Shown piece by piece: positions 16,642 through 25,401 of a stretch of DNA of 64,000 nt (the first letter of the stretch is position 1; every line of letters starts with the position of its first letter). The notes below the pieces were generated by a model, which saw nothing but the letters and a program-made list of their open reading frames with translations, was not told the DNA's origin and ran no database searches. Source of the DNA: Aliikangiella maris. Lineage in GTDB: Bacteria > Pseudomonadota > Gammaproteobacteria > Enterobacterales > Kangiellaceae. The position numbers were made by a program, and so were the translations under genes. The DNA lies in assembly GCF_040719265.1 (NCBI RefSeq), contig NZ_JBFDAH010000007.1:209385-273384 (forward strand), read 5' to 3'.

Positions 16642-19600
16642 TTGAATAAGATCAAGCAGTTTATATTAGCCATTTTGTTATTCATTCTAGCAAGTGGGAT
16701 ACAATCAAAAAATATAGCACTTCACCCTTACCCCGAATGGATCAACATAACACCAGTAGCTGTAAATAAAACCCAGTCAGAACACCAGTCAAAAGGTGGT
16801 GTTAATCACTTACTATTTGAGACCCAAACTCGAGTTCCACAAAAGCAGCCACCTTCTTATTATTCTCGACATATCAAAAGAATTCTCAATCCGACCGGCG
16901 TAGAAACTTATTCGCAAATAGAAATTTCATATTCTCCCATTTATCAAAACGTTCAAATTCACAACATCAAAGTTTTACGTGGTGATGTCAGTATTGACAA
17001 GTTTACAACGGCGCAAGTCAAAATATTACAACAGGAAAGCGAAGCCAAAAATCTTATCTATAGTGGTTTTGATACACTTAGTATTATTTTGGAAGACATT
17101 CAAGTAGGTGATATTTTAGAATATGACTACACAATTATCGGAAGCAACCCTGTTTTTAATAACATTTTTAGCCAGGTGAGCAGTTTACAGTGGAGTGTTC
17201 CGGTAGACAACAGACGGTTAAGAATTGTTTGGGAAAAAGAGACACCTCTGATTATAAAACAGCATGGTAACGAATATGCGATTAAACAAACACCGCTAAC
17301 AAATGGTATTGAATACAAGCTCTCCATTCAAAATACTCAACCACTCAACACAGATAGTAATGCACCGGAATGGTATGATAAATATGATTATATAGAATTC
17401 AGTGAATCAAAAAGCTGGAAAGAAATTGTTAACTGGGGAATCCCACTATTTTTAGAAGCAATAAAAATTTCTCCCGAAATAGATGCTTTGGCAAAAAAGA
17501 TAAAAAATACAGCAAAAACACAAGAAGAACAAATCACACAAGCATTACAATTTGTCCAGCAAACTATTCGCTATTTAGGTATTGAAATAGGCGTAAACTC
17601 ACATAAGCCCTCTTATGCAGATGAAACTTTAAAGAGAAAATATGGAGACTGTAAAGATAAAACAGTTTTATTTTTAACCATCCTCAAAGCCTTAAAAATA
17701 GAAGCGTACCCTGCACTGATAAATACGACATTAGCATCCAAATTAACAGAGCGACTTCCAAGTATGCGTCGATTCGATCATGTAATTGCAAAAGTAATTT
17801 TAAATGATAAAATTTATTGGTTCGATCCTACAAGACAATATCAAAACACTCAAATTAACAAAATTTATCAACCCGATTATTCACTAGCTCTAGTTCTTAA
17901 AAATTCGACATATGAACTTGAGAAGATGGATATTGATCACCAATCAACTTATAGCCGGATTTTAGAACAGTTTGTTTTACCGGCAGAGGTTGAAGATAAG
18001 ACTCAGTTTAGTATTACTACAGAAAGTTCTGGCTACAATGCAGAGCTTAATCGGCAAAACCTGGCTTCTAAAGGACTTGCCGACTTAAAAGATTCATACT
18101 TTAATTTTTATAAAGACTACTATCCAGGCTTAATAGTAAAAACAGAGTTAACTATTACAGAAGATTCAGAAACATCAAATAGAATCAGCAACGAAAGTTA
18201 TGAAATTAGTAATTTTTGGGAGAGAGATAACGAAGAAAAAGAGTTTTATGCATGGTTTTATGCCGACAGTATTAATGGATATCTATCTAGCAAACAAACT
18301 AAAAACAGAGAAGATCCTCTCGCTATTAGTCATCCTGTAAATATTGAACATATTATTGCTATAAAGTTAGATGATCGAGAGTGGACCTTTGAATCAGAAA
18401 ATATTGAGGAATCAAACTCATTTTTTGATTACTCAAGAACAATTGAGTTTGATCCAATTAATTTAGAATTGAAATTAATTTTTAATTATCGATCTAAAGT
18501 TAGTTTTATTGAGACAGCAGAAATACCTGAATATGATGCGGCTTTAGAAAGAATTAAGGATAATACCACCTATGGCATTTATCGTTCATTTGAAGCGAAA
18601 GATTTCATTAACCAAGAGTCAAACAATACTACTCAAAGTGACATAGCTACCGATCAATCGGCGACTGAAGAAACACAAATAAATAATGATATCTTTTATT
18701 ATTGGCTGGCTATTTCTGCTTATTTTTCTCTAATTATCATTAGTCTAATACTTTGGCGAATTGATCGAAAAAGAAATCCTTTTGAGGGAGAGTTAATCTA
18801 TTATCCGGTTTCCATTCCCAAATTTATCGTCCTTTCAATATTAACATTTGGCATTTACTGTGCTTATTGGATATACAGAAACTTTAAATATATTAAAACT
18901 AAAGAACAAATAACTATGATGCCAATTGCTAGAGGAATATTTCATCAGTTTTGGTACTACTCACTATATAGTTATCTCGTCAATGATAGTGAAAAACGAT
19001 TTTCAAAAAATCAACTTTTTCCTAGCGCTCTCGCTGTGATATTTGCCATCATCTATTTAATTTTAACTATAATAAGTAGAAAATCTGATTATTTTATTTT
19101 CATTCAATTAGTTTTAGTCATGCTATTACTACCACTATTAATTTATATTAATAAACTGAATGAAGCTAAAGCAATAGATTATAATTCAGGTTGGTCTACT
19201 CGGCACTTTTTATTGTTTTTATTTTCCTTGCCCATTATCTTTTTTTCAACTGGTGAAAGTTTTGGCTTTTTACCTGCAGATAGCGTTATTTCAGGAGATA
19301 AATTGCATTCTCATGATATAGCATTTATGCAGCGGAAAAAAATAATTTTACCAAATGAGAAAATCGAGTATTTTTATAGTGATGCCGTTTTATTTATACG
19401 AAATGATGGTAATGGTTATACATCTGATCGGGTGTTTTCGTACTGGTTAGATGAAACAGATCAATTTCTATTCGAAACAGCGCTCTATAACCAAATTGAT
19501 GATATTGAAGTAACTTGGTCAAAAACCACACAAGAGAATACTATTATCAAAATTATAAGAAACGACGAAAATAATTCTTATTTTTTACTTTTTGTCTCTA

Positions 19601-19668
19601 GTGAAAATAAAAAAGATAAAGTTTTTGTCGAACAACTAATGAAAAACTGGAAAACAGTTAGTCAATAA
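16642..19668 (+). CDS. DUF3857/transglutaminase-like membrane protein
   Basis: 1008 residues, TTG start with a strong AGAGGAA ribosome site 8 bases upstream. A signal peptide covers about residues 1-22, followed by a DUF3857-type beta domain and a transglutaminase-like domain. The likely catalytic triad is C337 (YGDCKDK), H380 (FDHVIA) and D395 (WFDPTR). A TM segment near residues 690-705 is followed by a four-helix membrane domain beginning FIVLSILTFGIYCAYWIYRN, similar to DUF4234, and a C-terminal extracytoplasmic domain. DUF3857-transglutaminase proteins are common in aquatic proteobacteria and Bacteroidetes, but their substrate is unknown. The fusion to a DUF4234-like part is less usual. 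The gene stands alone. Confidence 0.75.
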   Translation: MNKIKQFILAILLFILASGIQSKNIALHPYPEWINITPVAVNKTQSEHQSKGGVNHLLFETQTRVPQKQPPSYYSRHIKRILNPTGVETYSQIEISYSPIYQNVQIHNIKVLRGDVSIDKFTTAQVKILQQESEAKNLIYSGFDTLSIILEDIQVGDILEYDYTIIGSNPVFNNIFSQVSSLQWSVPVDNRRLRIVWEKETPLIIKQHGNEYAIKQTPLTNGIEYKLSIQNTQPLNTDSNAPEWYDKYDYIEFSESKSWKEIVNWGIPLFLEAIKISPEIDALAKKIKNTAKTQEEQITQALQFVQQTIRYLGIEIGVNSHKPSYADETLKRKYGDCKDKTVLFLTILKALKIEAYPALINTTLASKLTERLPSMRRFDHVIAKVILNDKIYWFDPTRQYQNTQINKIYQPDYSLALVLKNSTYELEKMDIDHQSTYSRILEQFVLPAEVEDKTQFSITTESSGYNAELNRQNLASKGLADLKDSYFNFYKDYYPGLIVKTELTITEDSETSNRISNESYEISNFWERDNEEKEFYAWFYADSINGYLSSKQTKNREDPLAISHPVNIEHIIAIKLDDREWTFESENIEESNSFFDYSRTIEFDPINLELKLIFNYRSKVSFIETAEIPEYDAALERIKDNTTYGIYRSFEAKDFINQESNNTTQSDIATDQSATEETQINNDIFYYWLAISAYFSLIIISLILWRIDRKRNPFEGELIYYPVSIPKFIVLSILTFGIYCAYWIYRNFKYIKTKEQITMMPIARGIFHQFWYYSLYSYLVNDSEKRFSKNQLFPSALAVIFAIIYLILTIISRKSDYFIFIQLVLVMLLLPLLIYINKLNEAKAIDYNSGWSTRHFLLFLFSLPIIFFSTGESFGFLPADSVISGDKLHSHDIAFMQRKKIILPNEKIEYFYSDAVLFIRNDGNGYTSDRVFSYWLDETDQFLFETALYNQIDDIEVTWSKTTQENTIIKIIRNDENNSYFLLFVSSENKKDKVFVEQLMKNWKTVSQ

Positions 19669-19676
19669 TTATTTTA

Positions 19677-19714
19677 GCCAAGTTACTAAAGATATTTAGT
19701 AGCTTGGCAAATTT
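19677..19714. terminator. Long hairpin, probable bidirectional terminator
   Basis: GCCAAG-TTACTAAA pairs with TTTAGTA-GCTTGGC around the loop GATA. The stem is about 13 bp with a small mismatch and is followed by AAATTT. It lies between the DUF3857 gene and the convergent FadL remnant. Confidence 0.6.
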
Positions 19715-19728
19715 AATAAAGGTTATCA

Positions 19729-20011
19729 TTAAAATTGCCAATTGATACCAAAATGGAAAGCGCTTGCGGTAATTTCAGTTGCACCTATTTTTTCATCGCG
19801 CTCTAAAGCGCGTGCTACATGTAAATCAACATTAATTGTTGCTAGATTTCCAGAAACAGATGCGGTTGTGTCTTGAGGTTTCGCAATACCTACGCCCCCA
19901 TTCCACCAGCGGCAGGCATTAACGTTAAATTCAAGTCCGTACCATAATTAGCCGCAGATATTACACTTGGTAAAAAATTAATAACGAAGATAGCGCTGCA
20001 TGTTTATTCAT
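19729..20011 (-). pseudogene. Remnant of OmpP1/FadL-type outer-membrane protein gene
   Basis: The minus strand reads as a signal-peptide start (MNKHAALSSLL), then LPSVISAANYGTDLNL, then GGVGIAKPQDTTASVSGN and finally FHFGINWQF with a stop. The middle phrase is the N-terminal hatch motif of FadL/OmpP1 channels, and the end is a typical aromatic-terminated barrel strand. FadL proteins exceed 400 residues, so the whole barrel interior is deleted. There are two further single-base losses in homopolymers (a T-run near 19973 and a G-run near 19898). It is a non-functional relic. Confidence 0.7.
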
Positions 20012-20620
20012 ATTATTTTGAACCTTTATTAGTGTTGAGAATATTTCGCAGAATTGAATAAAGAAGTTCATGTGAGAATATAGATAGCAAATAGATTGTT
20101 TGCTTTTTCCTTATACTATAAAGTCAAAATTATTATTAATTAGTCAGCTCAATATTCTTAGTACTTATAAAAAATTCAATGCATGTATGATATTTGAAGA
20201 GATATGTATCAAAATAAATAATTGTTTGTCTTTTTTATGATTAAAAGTAACGGATTTATATTCAGACCAATACGCTAAATAACCCAATAGAATTATTTCT
20301 CACCTCTTTTTATCTCTCACACTCACCGAACAACTCATACCAGAGCGATGAATATTAATAACATAAACGCTTTTGGCTATATTTTAACCGCCTCGAGCAG
20401 ATACTTTCTAATCAACCAGCCTACTAAACACAGAATTTACGAACAAAATTACGCTGTTATCTATTTTGTACAAACAATTGTTGAAAATCTGCAAACTTAA
20501 AAATACCGTTTTTGTTATATTTTTTCTCACAGAAACGCAAAAGCAGCTATCCCGTCTTTAAATAGTAAATAAATAAAGAACTCATTATTGTACAAAAGTT
20601 ATTCCGAACAGAAGTATTAG
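20012..20620. other. AT-rich stretch upstream of the export locus
   Basis: About 600 bp without a gene I can support. A 50-codon open frame at 20348-20500 (MNINNINAFGYILTASS...) has only a weak AGAG site and no recognisable similarity. The promoter of the export genes probably lay here. Confidence 0.4.
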
Positions 20621-21595
20621 AATCAAGGAGACGTTCTAGCTAAAGTACAAAATATTCGAGTAGATGGCAGTGGCCGAGTACTTTCGCGTGTATTAATAGA
20701 TGAACTTAATAAACAAAAACTAATATTTAATGAAAAAATTGCGTTAGAAAAGCGTACTTTAACTATTAAAACAAAAAAATTAAATAATACGATTGTCGCA
20801 AACGAACAAGAAATTAGCATTATTACTAACAAACTTACACGACTGAAAAACAATCTGAAATTACATGAAAAGCATTTTACAAATTTAGAAGAACTCGCTA
20901 ACAAAGGTTTTACGTCTAAACAATACATCCTAGATAAATCAATTCTCATCGAAAATATCAAATCAGATATTCAATTATCTGAACAGCAATTAGTAAATTT
21001 ACAAAAATCGATTAGTCTGTCTCAATCCGAATTAAGCCGAGCACCGATTGATTCTCAGCAATTAATTTCCGAGTATTCTCAACAACAAATAGAATTAGAT
21101 AAAAAGATTTTAGAAAACCATAGTATTGAAGATTATTTATTAAAAAGTAGCACCCAAGGTACGGTAACTAATATTCAATATAAAATAGGTCAAACATTAA
21201 GACAAAATACGCCTGTTATGGTAATTCTCCCGGCTTCTGCTGAATACCAGGCAGAGCTTTTTGTTCCCTCTCGTTCAATTGGCTTTATAGAACTCAATAA
21301 AAAAGTCCTTATTCGGTACGACGCTTTTCCATATCAACGATTTGGTATTTACTCAGGTGCAGTTGCCAATATTGGAAAAACAATATTACTTCCTTCAGAA
21401 GTATCGACACCGGTTAACCAGACAGAAGCATTTTATAAAGTTAAGGTTAAACTCGATAAGCAGTTTGTCACAGCTTATGCCAAAGAACTTAATTTGCAAA
21501 GTGGCATGTTACTCGATGCAGCGATTATCCTCGAAAATAGAAGCTTTATTGAGTGGTTGCTAGAGCCCATATTTAGTCTTAAGGGGCACCTATGA
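20569..21595 (+). pseudogene. HlyD-family adaptor of peptide exporter, N-terminal deletion
   Basis: The frame 20621-21595 is open but has no start codon before an in-frame TAG at 20618. It reads QGDVLAKVQNIRVDGSG, then a long coiled coil (about residues 25-180 of the frame), then a second lipoyl half (KSSTQGTVTNIQYKIGQTL) and the C-terminal beta domain of HlyD/CvaA adaptors. The first about 100 residues, including the TM helix and first lipoyl half, are missing. In another frame just upstream the DNA reads KLFRTEVLESRRRS, which resembles the extreme N-terminus of such adaptors. The two frames meet at about 20625-20640, consistent with an internal deletion. The gene overlaps the exporter by ATGA. 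Without the TM anchor it should not function. Confidence 0.7.
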
Positions 21596-23703
21596 ACGCA
21601 TTCAATCGGGTGACACAAAAACTAAAATTTGTTGGCTCAACGACACTTTCAATGGTCTATCAATCTGAAGCAGCAGAGTGTGGATTGGCTTGTTTGGTGA
21701 TGGTCGCAAATTATCAAGGGCATGATATCGACTTACATCATTTGAGACAAAAGTACTCAATTTCATTAAAGGGTGTCAACTTAAACCAATTAATACGAAT
21801 ATCTGAATCATTGGGATTTTCCACCAGAGCCTTAAGACTCGATCTAGACGAACTCAAAGACTTAAATACACCTTGCATTTTACACTGGGATCTCAATCAC
21901 TTTGTCGTACTTAAAAGTGTTAAAGGTCATGATATATACATTCATGACCCTGCATGTGGAGAAAGAAAATATAAGCTTAGTGAAGTATCAGACAGATTTA
22001 CCGGTATTGCATTAGAGCTCATTAAAACGAAAGACTTTAGCCAACTCAAAGAAAAATCAAACTTAAAACTGAGTGAGTTCTGGACATGCATCTCCAATTT
22101 AAAAAGTGTTCTAGTACAAATTTTTATCTTGTCATTGGTCATTCAGCTATTTTCAATCGCCTCTCCTTTTTATATGCAAATTGCAATTGATAAAGTGACG
22201 ATAAATAGCGACAGTCAGTTGTTAATGATATTAGCTATTGGATTTTTTGGGCTACTCCTTCTCAATGTGGCCACCAATACGCTACGCAGTTTCATTTTAA
22301 TACGAATGGGGAATCAACTCAATTTGCAAATAGGTAGTGGCTTGTTTAAGCACTTAACCAGCCTGCCAATTGATTTTTTCGAAAAACGACACCTGGGAGA
22401 TATTGTTTCTAGATACGCTTCTAGCAATACAATTTATAGTTTTTTAACTGGAGGCGTCATTGAAGTTATTCTTGATGGCATATTAATGGTTTGTATGTTG
22501 GCGTTAATGCTGATTTACAGTCCTAAATTAACATTTATTGTAATAACATTCTTGATAGTTTATGGCTTGGTTCGGTTGGTTTCATACAACTTACTCAAGC
22601 AAAAAATCGAAGATTCAATTGTAAAAGGCGCCGAAGAATCTTCTCTATTTATGGAAAGCATTCGAGGCGTACAAGCCATCAAGTTATTTGGTAAAGAAGA
22701 ACAAAGACAAAGATTTTGGCAAAACAAATTTGTTAGCGCACTCAACAGTGACATTGCTGTGAGCAGGTTAAACATCTGGTTCTCCTCTATTAACACGTTA
22801 ATCTTTGGTCTAGAAAATATTCTTGTTGTTTACTTTGCAATCACGCTAAATATTCAAGGCCTTATTTCGATAGGGATGATATTCGCTTTTATGGCCTACA
22901 AAGTAAACTTCACCAGTCGTGTGGGCAGTTTGATTGAAAAATTTATCGAGTATAAATTACTTAACATTCACATTAATCGTTTATCCGACATTATTTTGAC
23001 TCAGCCTGAATTAAATGAAAGTCAACAAATCAAAAAGAAAGTCAAGGGTGAGGTTGAACTGGTTAATGTGGGATTTAAATATTCTGAAACAGATGACTTT
23101 GTATTCCGTAATATCAGCCTAAAAATAGAACAAGGAGAGTCTGTTGCCATCGTGGGTGATTCAGGTTGTGGTAAAACAACCTTGTTAAAAATTATATTAG
23201 GCTTAATTAAGCCCACAGAGGGAGAAATCTTTATCGACGGCATCAATATAAAAAAATGGGATAAAAAATCACTCAGAAAGCAATTTGGCACGGTCATGCA
23301 GGAAGACTGCTTATTTGCCGGTTCAATAAAGGAAAACATTTCTTTCTTTGATGAAAAAGTTAATTTCAGAAATGTTCAGATAGCGGCGTTTAAGGCTTGC
23401 ATTTTAAAAGATATTAATGAAATGCCTATGGGGTTTGAGTCGCTTGTTGGAGAAATGGGTAGCACGCTATCTGGCGGACAAAAGCAAAGAATCTATCTTG
23501 CCCGCGCACTCTATAAAAAGCCCTCAATGCTTATTATGGATGAAGCGACTTCCCATTTAGATAGTAAAAATGAAAGACTCATTAACAAACAACTAAAAAA
23601 TCTAAACTTAACCAAAATATTTATTGCGCACCGTAGTGAAACGATTAATAGCGCCAATAAAATTTATTGTATGAACACAAAAAAACAAAGCGTTCTAATT
23701 TAA
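21592..23703 (+). CDS. Peptidase C39-containing ABC exporter (PCAT, CvaB/ComA type)
   Basis: 703 residues in the usual order. An N-terminal C39 peptidase (Q24, catalytic C30 in QSEAAECGLAC, H103 in LNHFVVL, D119 in IHDP) is followed by a six-helix ABC membrane domain (about 165-440). The ATPase has Walker A GDSGCGKTT (about 522), signature LSGGQKQR (about 627) and Walker B LLIMDEATSHLD-like MLIMDEATS. C39 exporters cut double-glycine leaders and export the peptide. Two GG-leader genes follow directly, which are the obvious cargo. The start overlaps the adaptor stop (ATGA). All catalytic residues are present, so this protein looks functional although its adaptor is broken. Confidence 0.95.
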   Translation: MNAFNRVTQKLKFVGSTTLSMVYQSEAAECGLACLVMVANYQGHDIDLHHLRQKYSISLKGVNLNQLIRISESLGFSTRALRLDLDELKDLNTPCILHWDLNHFVVLKSVKGHDIYIHDPACGERKYKLSEVSDRFTGIALELIKTKDFSQLKEKSNLKLSEFWTCISNLKSVLVQIFILSLVIQLFSIASPFYMQIAIDKVTINSDSQLLMILAIGFFGLLLLNVATNTLRSFILIRMGNQLNLQIGSGLFKHLTSLPIDFFEKRHLGDIVSRYASSNTIYSFLTGGVIEVILDGILMVCMLALMLIYSPKLTFIVITFLIVYGLVRLVSYNLLKQKIEDSIVKGAEESSLFMESIRGVQAIKLFGKEEQRQRFWQNKFVSALNSDIAVSRLNIWFSSINTLIFGLENILVVYFAITLNIQGLISIGMIFAFMAYKVNFTSRVGSLIEKFIEYKLLNIHINRLSDIILTQPELNESQQIKKKVKGEVELVNVGFKYSETDDFVFRNISLKIEQGESVAIVGDSGCGKTTLLKIILGLIKPTEGEIFIDGINIKKWDKKSLRKQFGTVMQEDCLFAGSIKENISFFDEKVNFRNVQIAAFKACILKDINEMPMGFESLVGEMGSTLSGGQKQRIYLARALYKKPSMLIMDEATSHLDSKNERLINKQLKNLNLTKIFIAHRSETINSANKIYCMNTKKQSVLI

Positions 23704-23737
23704 GAACATTAACATAAACCTAAATAAGGAGTTAACT

Positions 23738-24040
23738 ATGAGAACTTTAAACTTAAATGAACTAAATCATGTTGCAGGTGGTAGTATTGGTTCAAACGAT
23801 GTAACCAACTTAAGTATTAACGGTAACATTGATACGTTTGCGGAATCAGTTTGCGACTCTGGCAGAGTCGACCAGTACAGTCTTTCGGTAGAAGCTAAAC
23901 TTGATACCAAGTTTTTAAAAGGAGAAATTAAAGGCGAAGTACAAATCAAGTGTAATACCAGTAACACTAAGGATACAAATACAAATACAAACCCAACCTC
24001 AACAGACGGCGGGAAGAAAACGGATCAAAAGAAAGGTTAA
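23738..24040 (+). CDS. Double-glycine-leader peptide 1 (secreted peptide, possible bacteriocin)
   Basis: 100 residues with AAGGAG upstream of the ATG. The leader MRTLNLNELNHVAGG fits the consensus L-x-x-x-E-L-x-x-V/I-x-GG, with cleavage after G15. The mature 85 residues start S-I-G-S-N-D-V-T-N-L-S-I and contain two cysteines (VCDSG and IKCNT), so a single disulfide is possible. The C-terminus is a low-complexity, polar N/T/K tail. It is paralogous to the next gene. No known bacteriocin family is recognised. The exporter immediately upstream provides processing. Confidence 0.8.
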   Translation: MRTLNLNELNHVAGGSIGSNDVTNLSINGNIDTFAESVCDSGRVDQYSLSVEAKLDTKFLKGEIKGEVQIKCNTSNTKDTNTNTNPTSTDGGKKTDQKKG

Positions 24041-24062
24041 TCGTTTTCGACGTATCGCTTAT

Positions 24063-24089
24063 AAAAAGAGTGACTAGCTCACTCTTTTT
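24063..24089 (+). terminator. Terminator/attenuator between the two peptide genes
   Basis: The 11-bp perfect stem AAAAAGAGTGA/TCACTCTTTTT with a 5-nt loop ends in a T-run, inside the 73-bp gap between the paralogous peptides. It would make expression of the downstream peptide lower than that of the first. Confidence 0.8.
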
Positions 24090-24113
24090 CCCCCATTTAA
24101 AAAGAGAAATAAA

Positions 24114-24389
24114 ATGAAAATACTTAATAGCAGTGAATGCCAGCTTATTAGTGGCGGCAGTATTAACAGTAAAGATATTACCGATCTAAGCATCGATCAA
24201 GAAAGACTCGATTACGCCGAAAAGGTTTGCGACTCGGGGTTAGTTGAATCATACTCTGCGACAATGACTGAAACAACCAGTATATTAGGCTGGGAATTCA
24301 AAAGTGGAGATACCTTAAAAGTTGATTGCAATACTAAAAAGGTCTCCAAAGAATCTAAAAAAGAATCTAAACCTCAAGAAGGTAAATAG
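24114..24389 (+). CDS. Double-glycine-leader peptide 2, paralog of peptide 1
   Basis: 91 residues. The leader MKILNSSECQLISGG has the same 15-residue length as peptide 1, with conserved L4, E8 and I12 and cleavage after G15. The mature part aligns with peptide 1: SINSKDITDLSI against SIGSNDVTNLSI, then VCDSGLVESYS against VCDSGRVDQYS, and VDCNTKK against IKCNTSN. Both Cys are kept. The tail is lysine- and serine-rich (KKVSKESKKESKPQEGK). Two-peptide bacteriocins and toxin families both occur as such pairs. AGAG lies upstream of the ATG. Confidence 0.8.
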   Translation: MKILNSSECQLISGGSINSKDITDLSIDQERLDYAEKVCDSGLVESYSATMTETTSILGWEFKSGDTLKVDCNTKKVSKESKKESKPQEGK

Positions 24390-24408
24390 GTGCTGAGTTA
24401 TCAGCACC
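24389..24408 (+). other. Hairpin after peptide gene 2
   Basis: The 8-bp perfect stem GGTGCTGA/TCAGCACC with the loop GTTA overlaps the stop codon region. No T-run follows, so it may stabilise the mRNA end rather than terminate. Confidence 0.6.
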
Positions 24409-24427
24409 CACTTAAAGATATACTACA

Positions 24428-24802
24428 ATGAAAAAAATACACAATGAAAAAAATACGATGATGATTAGAAATATCATGATCAAATCGCTTAAGCTTGGAT
24501 TGTTAATCAATTTTTTAAATCAACCAATTCTCGCTGATGGTGCAAAACATGACGCTTCATGCCAACAGGCCATCAAAACTTTTCAGAAAACACTAGACAA
24601 CCAGTTTATTCAGGCCAACAAAGCAACAGGTCATACTCACTTTAAATCGGGTATTTACTTAAAATACTATATCGAGAATGAAAAGAAAGCCTTTATTTGC
24701 TCCAATTTTTCAATAACAGAAAGTGGTAACTATCAATTAAAGCATAATAAAGATTTTGTTATCCTTTACCTAAATGGTGACCAAATTACGCTGACTAGAT
24801 GA
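24428..24802 (+). CDS. Small exported protein of unknown function in peptide-export locus
   Basis: Up to 124 residues; the start may be the ATG at 24428 or one of the ATGs at 24458/24461. A hydrophobic stretch (LKLGLLINFLNQPILADG) looks like a Sec signal peptide. The mature part of about 85 residues has two cysteines (ASCQQA and FICSNF) and ends ILYLNGDQITLTR. I do not recognise the family. It has no GG leader, so it is not cargo of the C39 exporter. Its position suggests an accessory or immunity-type role, which is inference. Confidence 0.55.
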   Translation: MKKIHNEKNTMMIRNIMIKSLKLGLLINFLNQPILADGAKHDASCQQAIKTFQKTLDNQFIQANKATGHTHFKSGIYLKYYIENEKKAFICSNFSITESGNYQLKHNKDFVILYLNGDQITLTR

Positions 24803-24891
24803 TAAAAACACAACCTCTCCTGTTTATACTTCGCAGCTTCGAGTCTATCAATCAATTCAAATTGGCAAAATTTTAACTTTCTTTTCTCACG

Positions 24892-24933
24892 TTATTAATG
24901 TTAGAGTAATATTTATATCTCTAACATTAATAA
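24892..24933. other. Perfect 15-bp inverted repeat
   Basis: TTATTAATGTTAGAG and its exact complement CTCTAACATTAATAA are separated by 12 AT-only bases. No T-run follows on the plus strand. It lies 45 bp upstream of the small membrane protein, so it may be an operator or a terminator of the peptide operon. Confidence 0.6.
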
Positions 24934-24978
24934 AAAATTAAAACGATTTAATTGATTTAGGTAATTTAGCTAATAATT

Positions 24979-25305
24979 ATGAAACTTTATCCTTATAGAA
25001 ATATAAAAACTGAAAATTTAAAAACACTACTTATCGTTACGAGAGCACTAGGAATCTTGGGATATCTTTTAGTGCTAATTTCGGTTGGATTACTTCTCGC
25101 CAGTTTTTTTATGGGAGAAGAAACTATCACAAAAGATATTGGTAGCGGTATAAGATTTACTACTAAAACGACTGATTACTCGGGACTTGCAATTATTAGT
25201 AGTATTTGGAGTATTGCCAGCGCACTTGGAATCATAGCTATCAGTGGACTATGTGCAGCCGTAGTATCTTGTGAATATCAATATACAAGCACAAATAAAA
25301 TTTAA
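24979..25305 (+). CDS. Small two-TM membrane protein, candidate immunity protein
   Basis: 108 residues with two strongly hydrophobic segments: about residues 27-49 (ILGYLLVLISVGLLLASFF) and 71-96 (AIISSIWSIASALGIIAISG). A polar loop of about 20 residues lies between them. No family recognised. Small integral membrane proteins close to class II peptide genes often give immunity, which is the reason for the suggestion. An unrelated membrane protein is equally possible. The weak ribosome site leaves the start less certain. Confidence 0.5.
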   Translation: MKLYPYRNIKTENLKTLLIVTRALGILGYLLVLISVGLLLASFFMGEETITKDIGSGIRFTTKTTDYSGLAIISSIWSIASALGIIAISGLCAAVVSCEYQYTSTNKI

Positions 25306-25401
25306 TACCTAATACTAAGAAACGTAAGTAACATTAGCTTGTCCCATAACCTAACGTAGTGGCTGCATAAAAGTTTAGGTTTTTTCTGCTGTTCCTATGT
25401 T

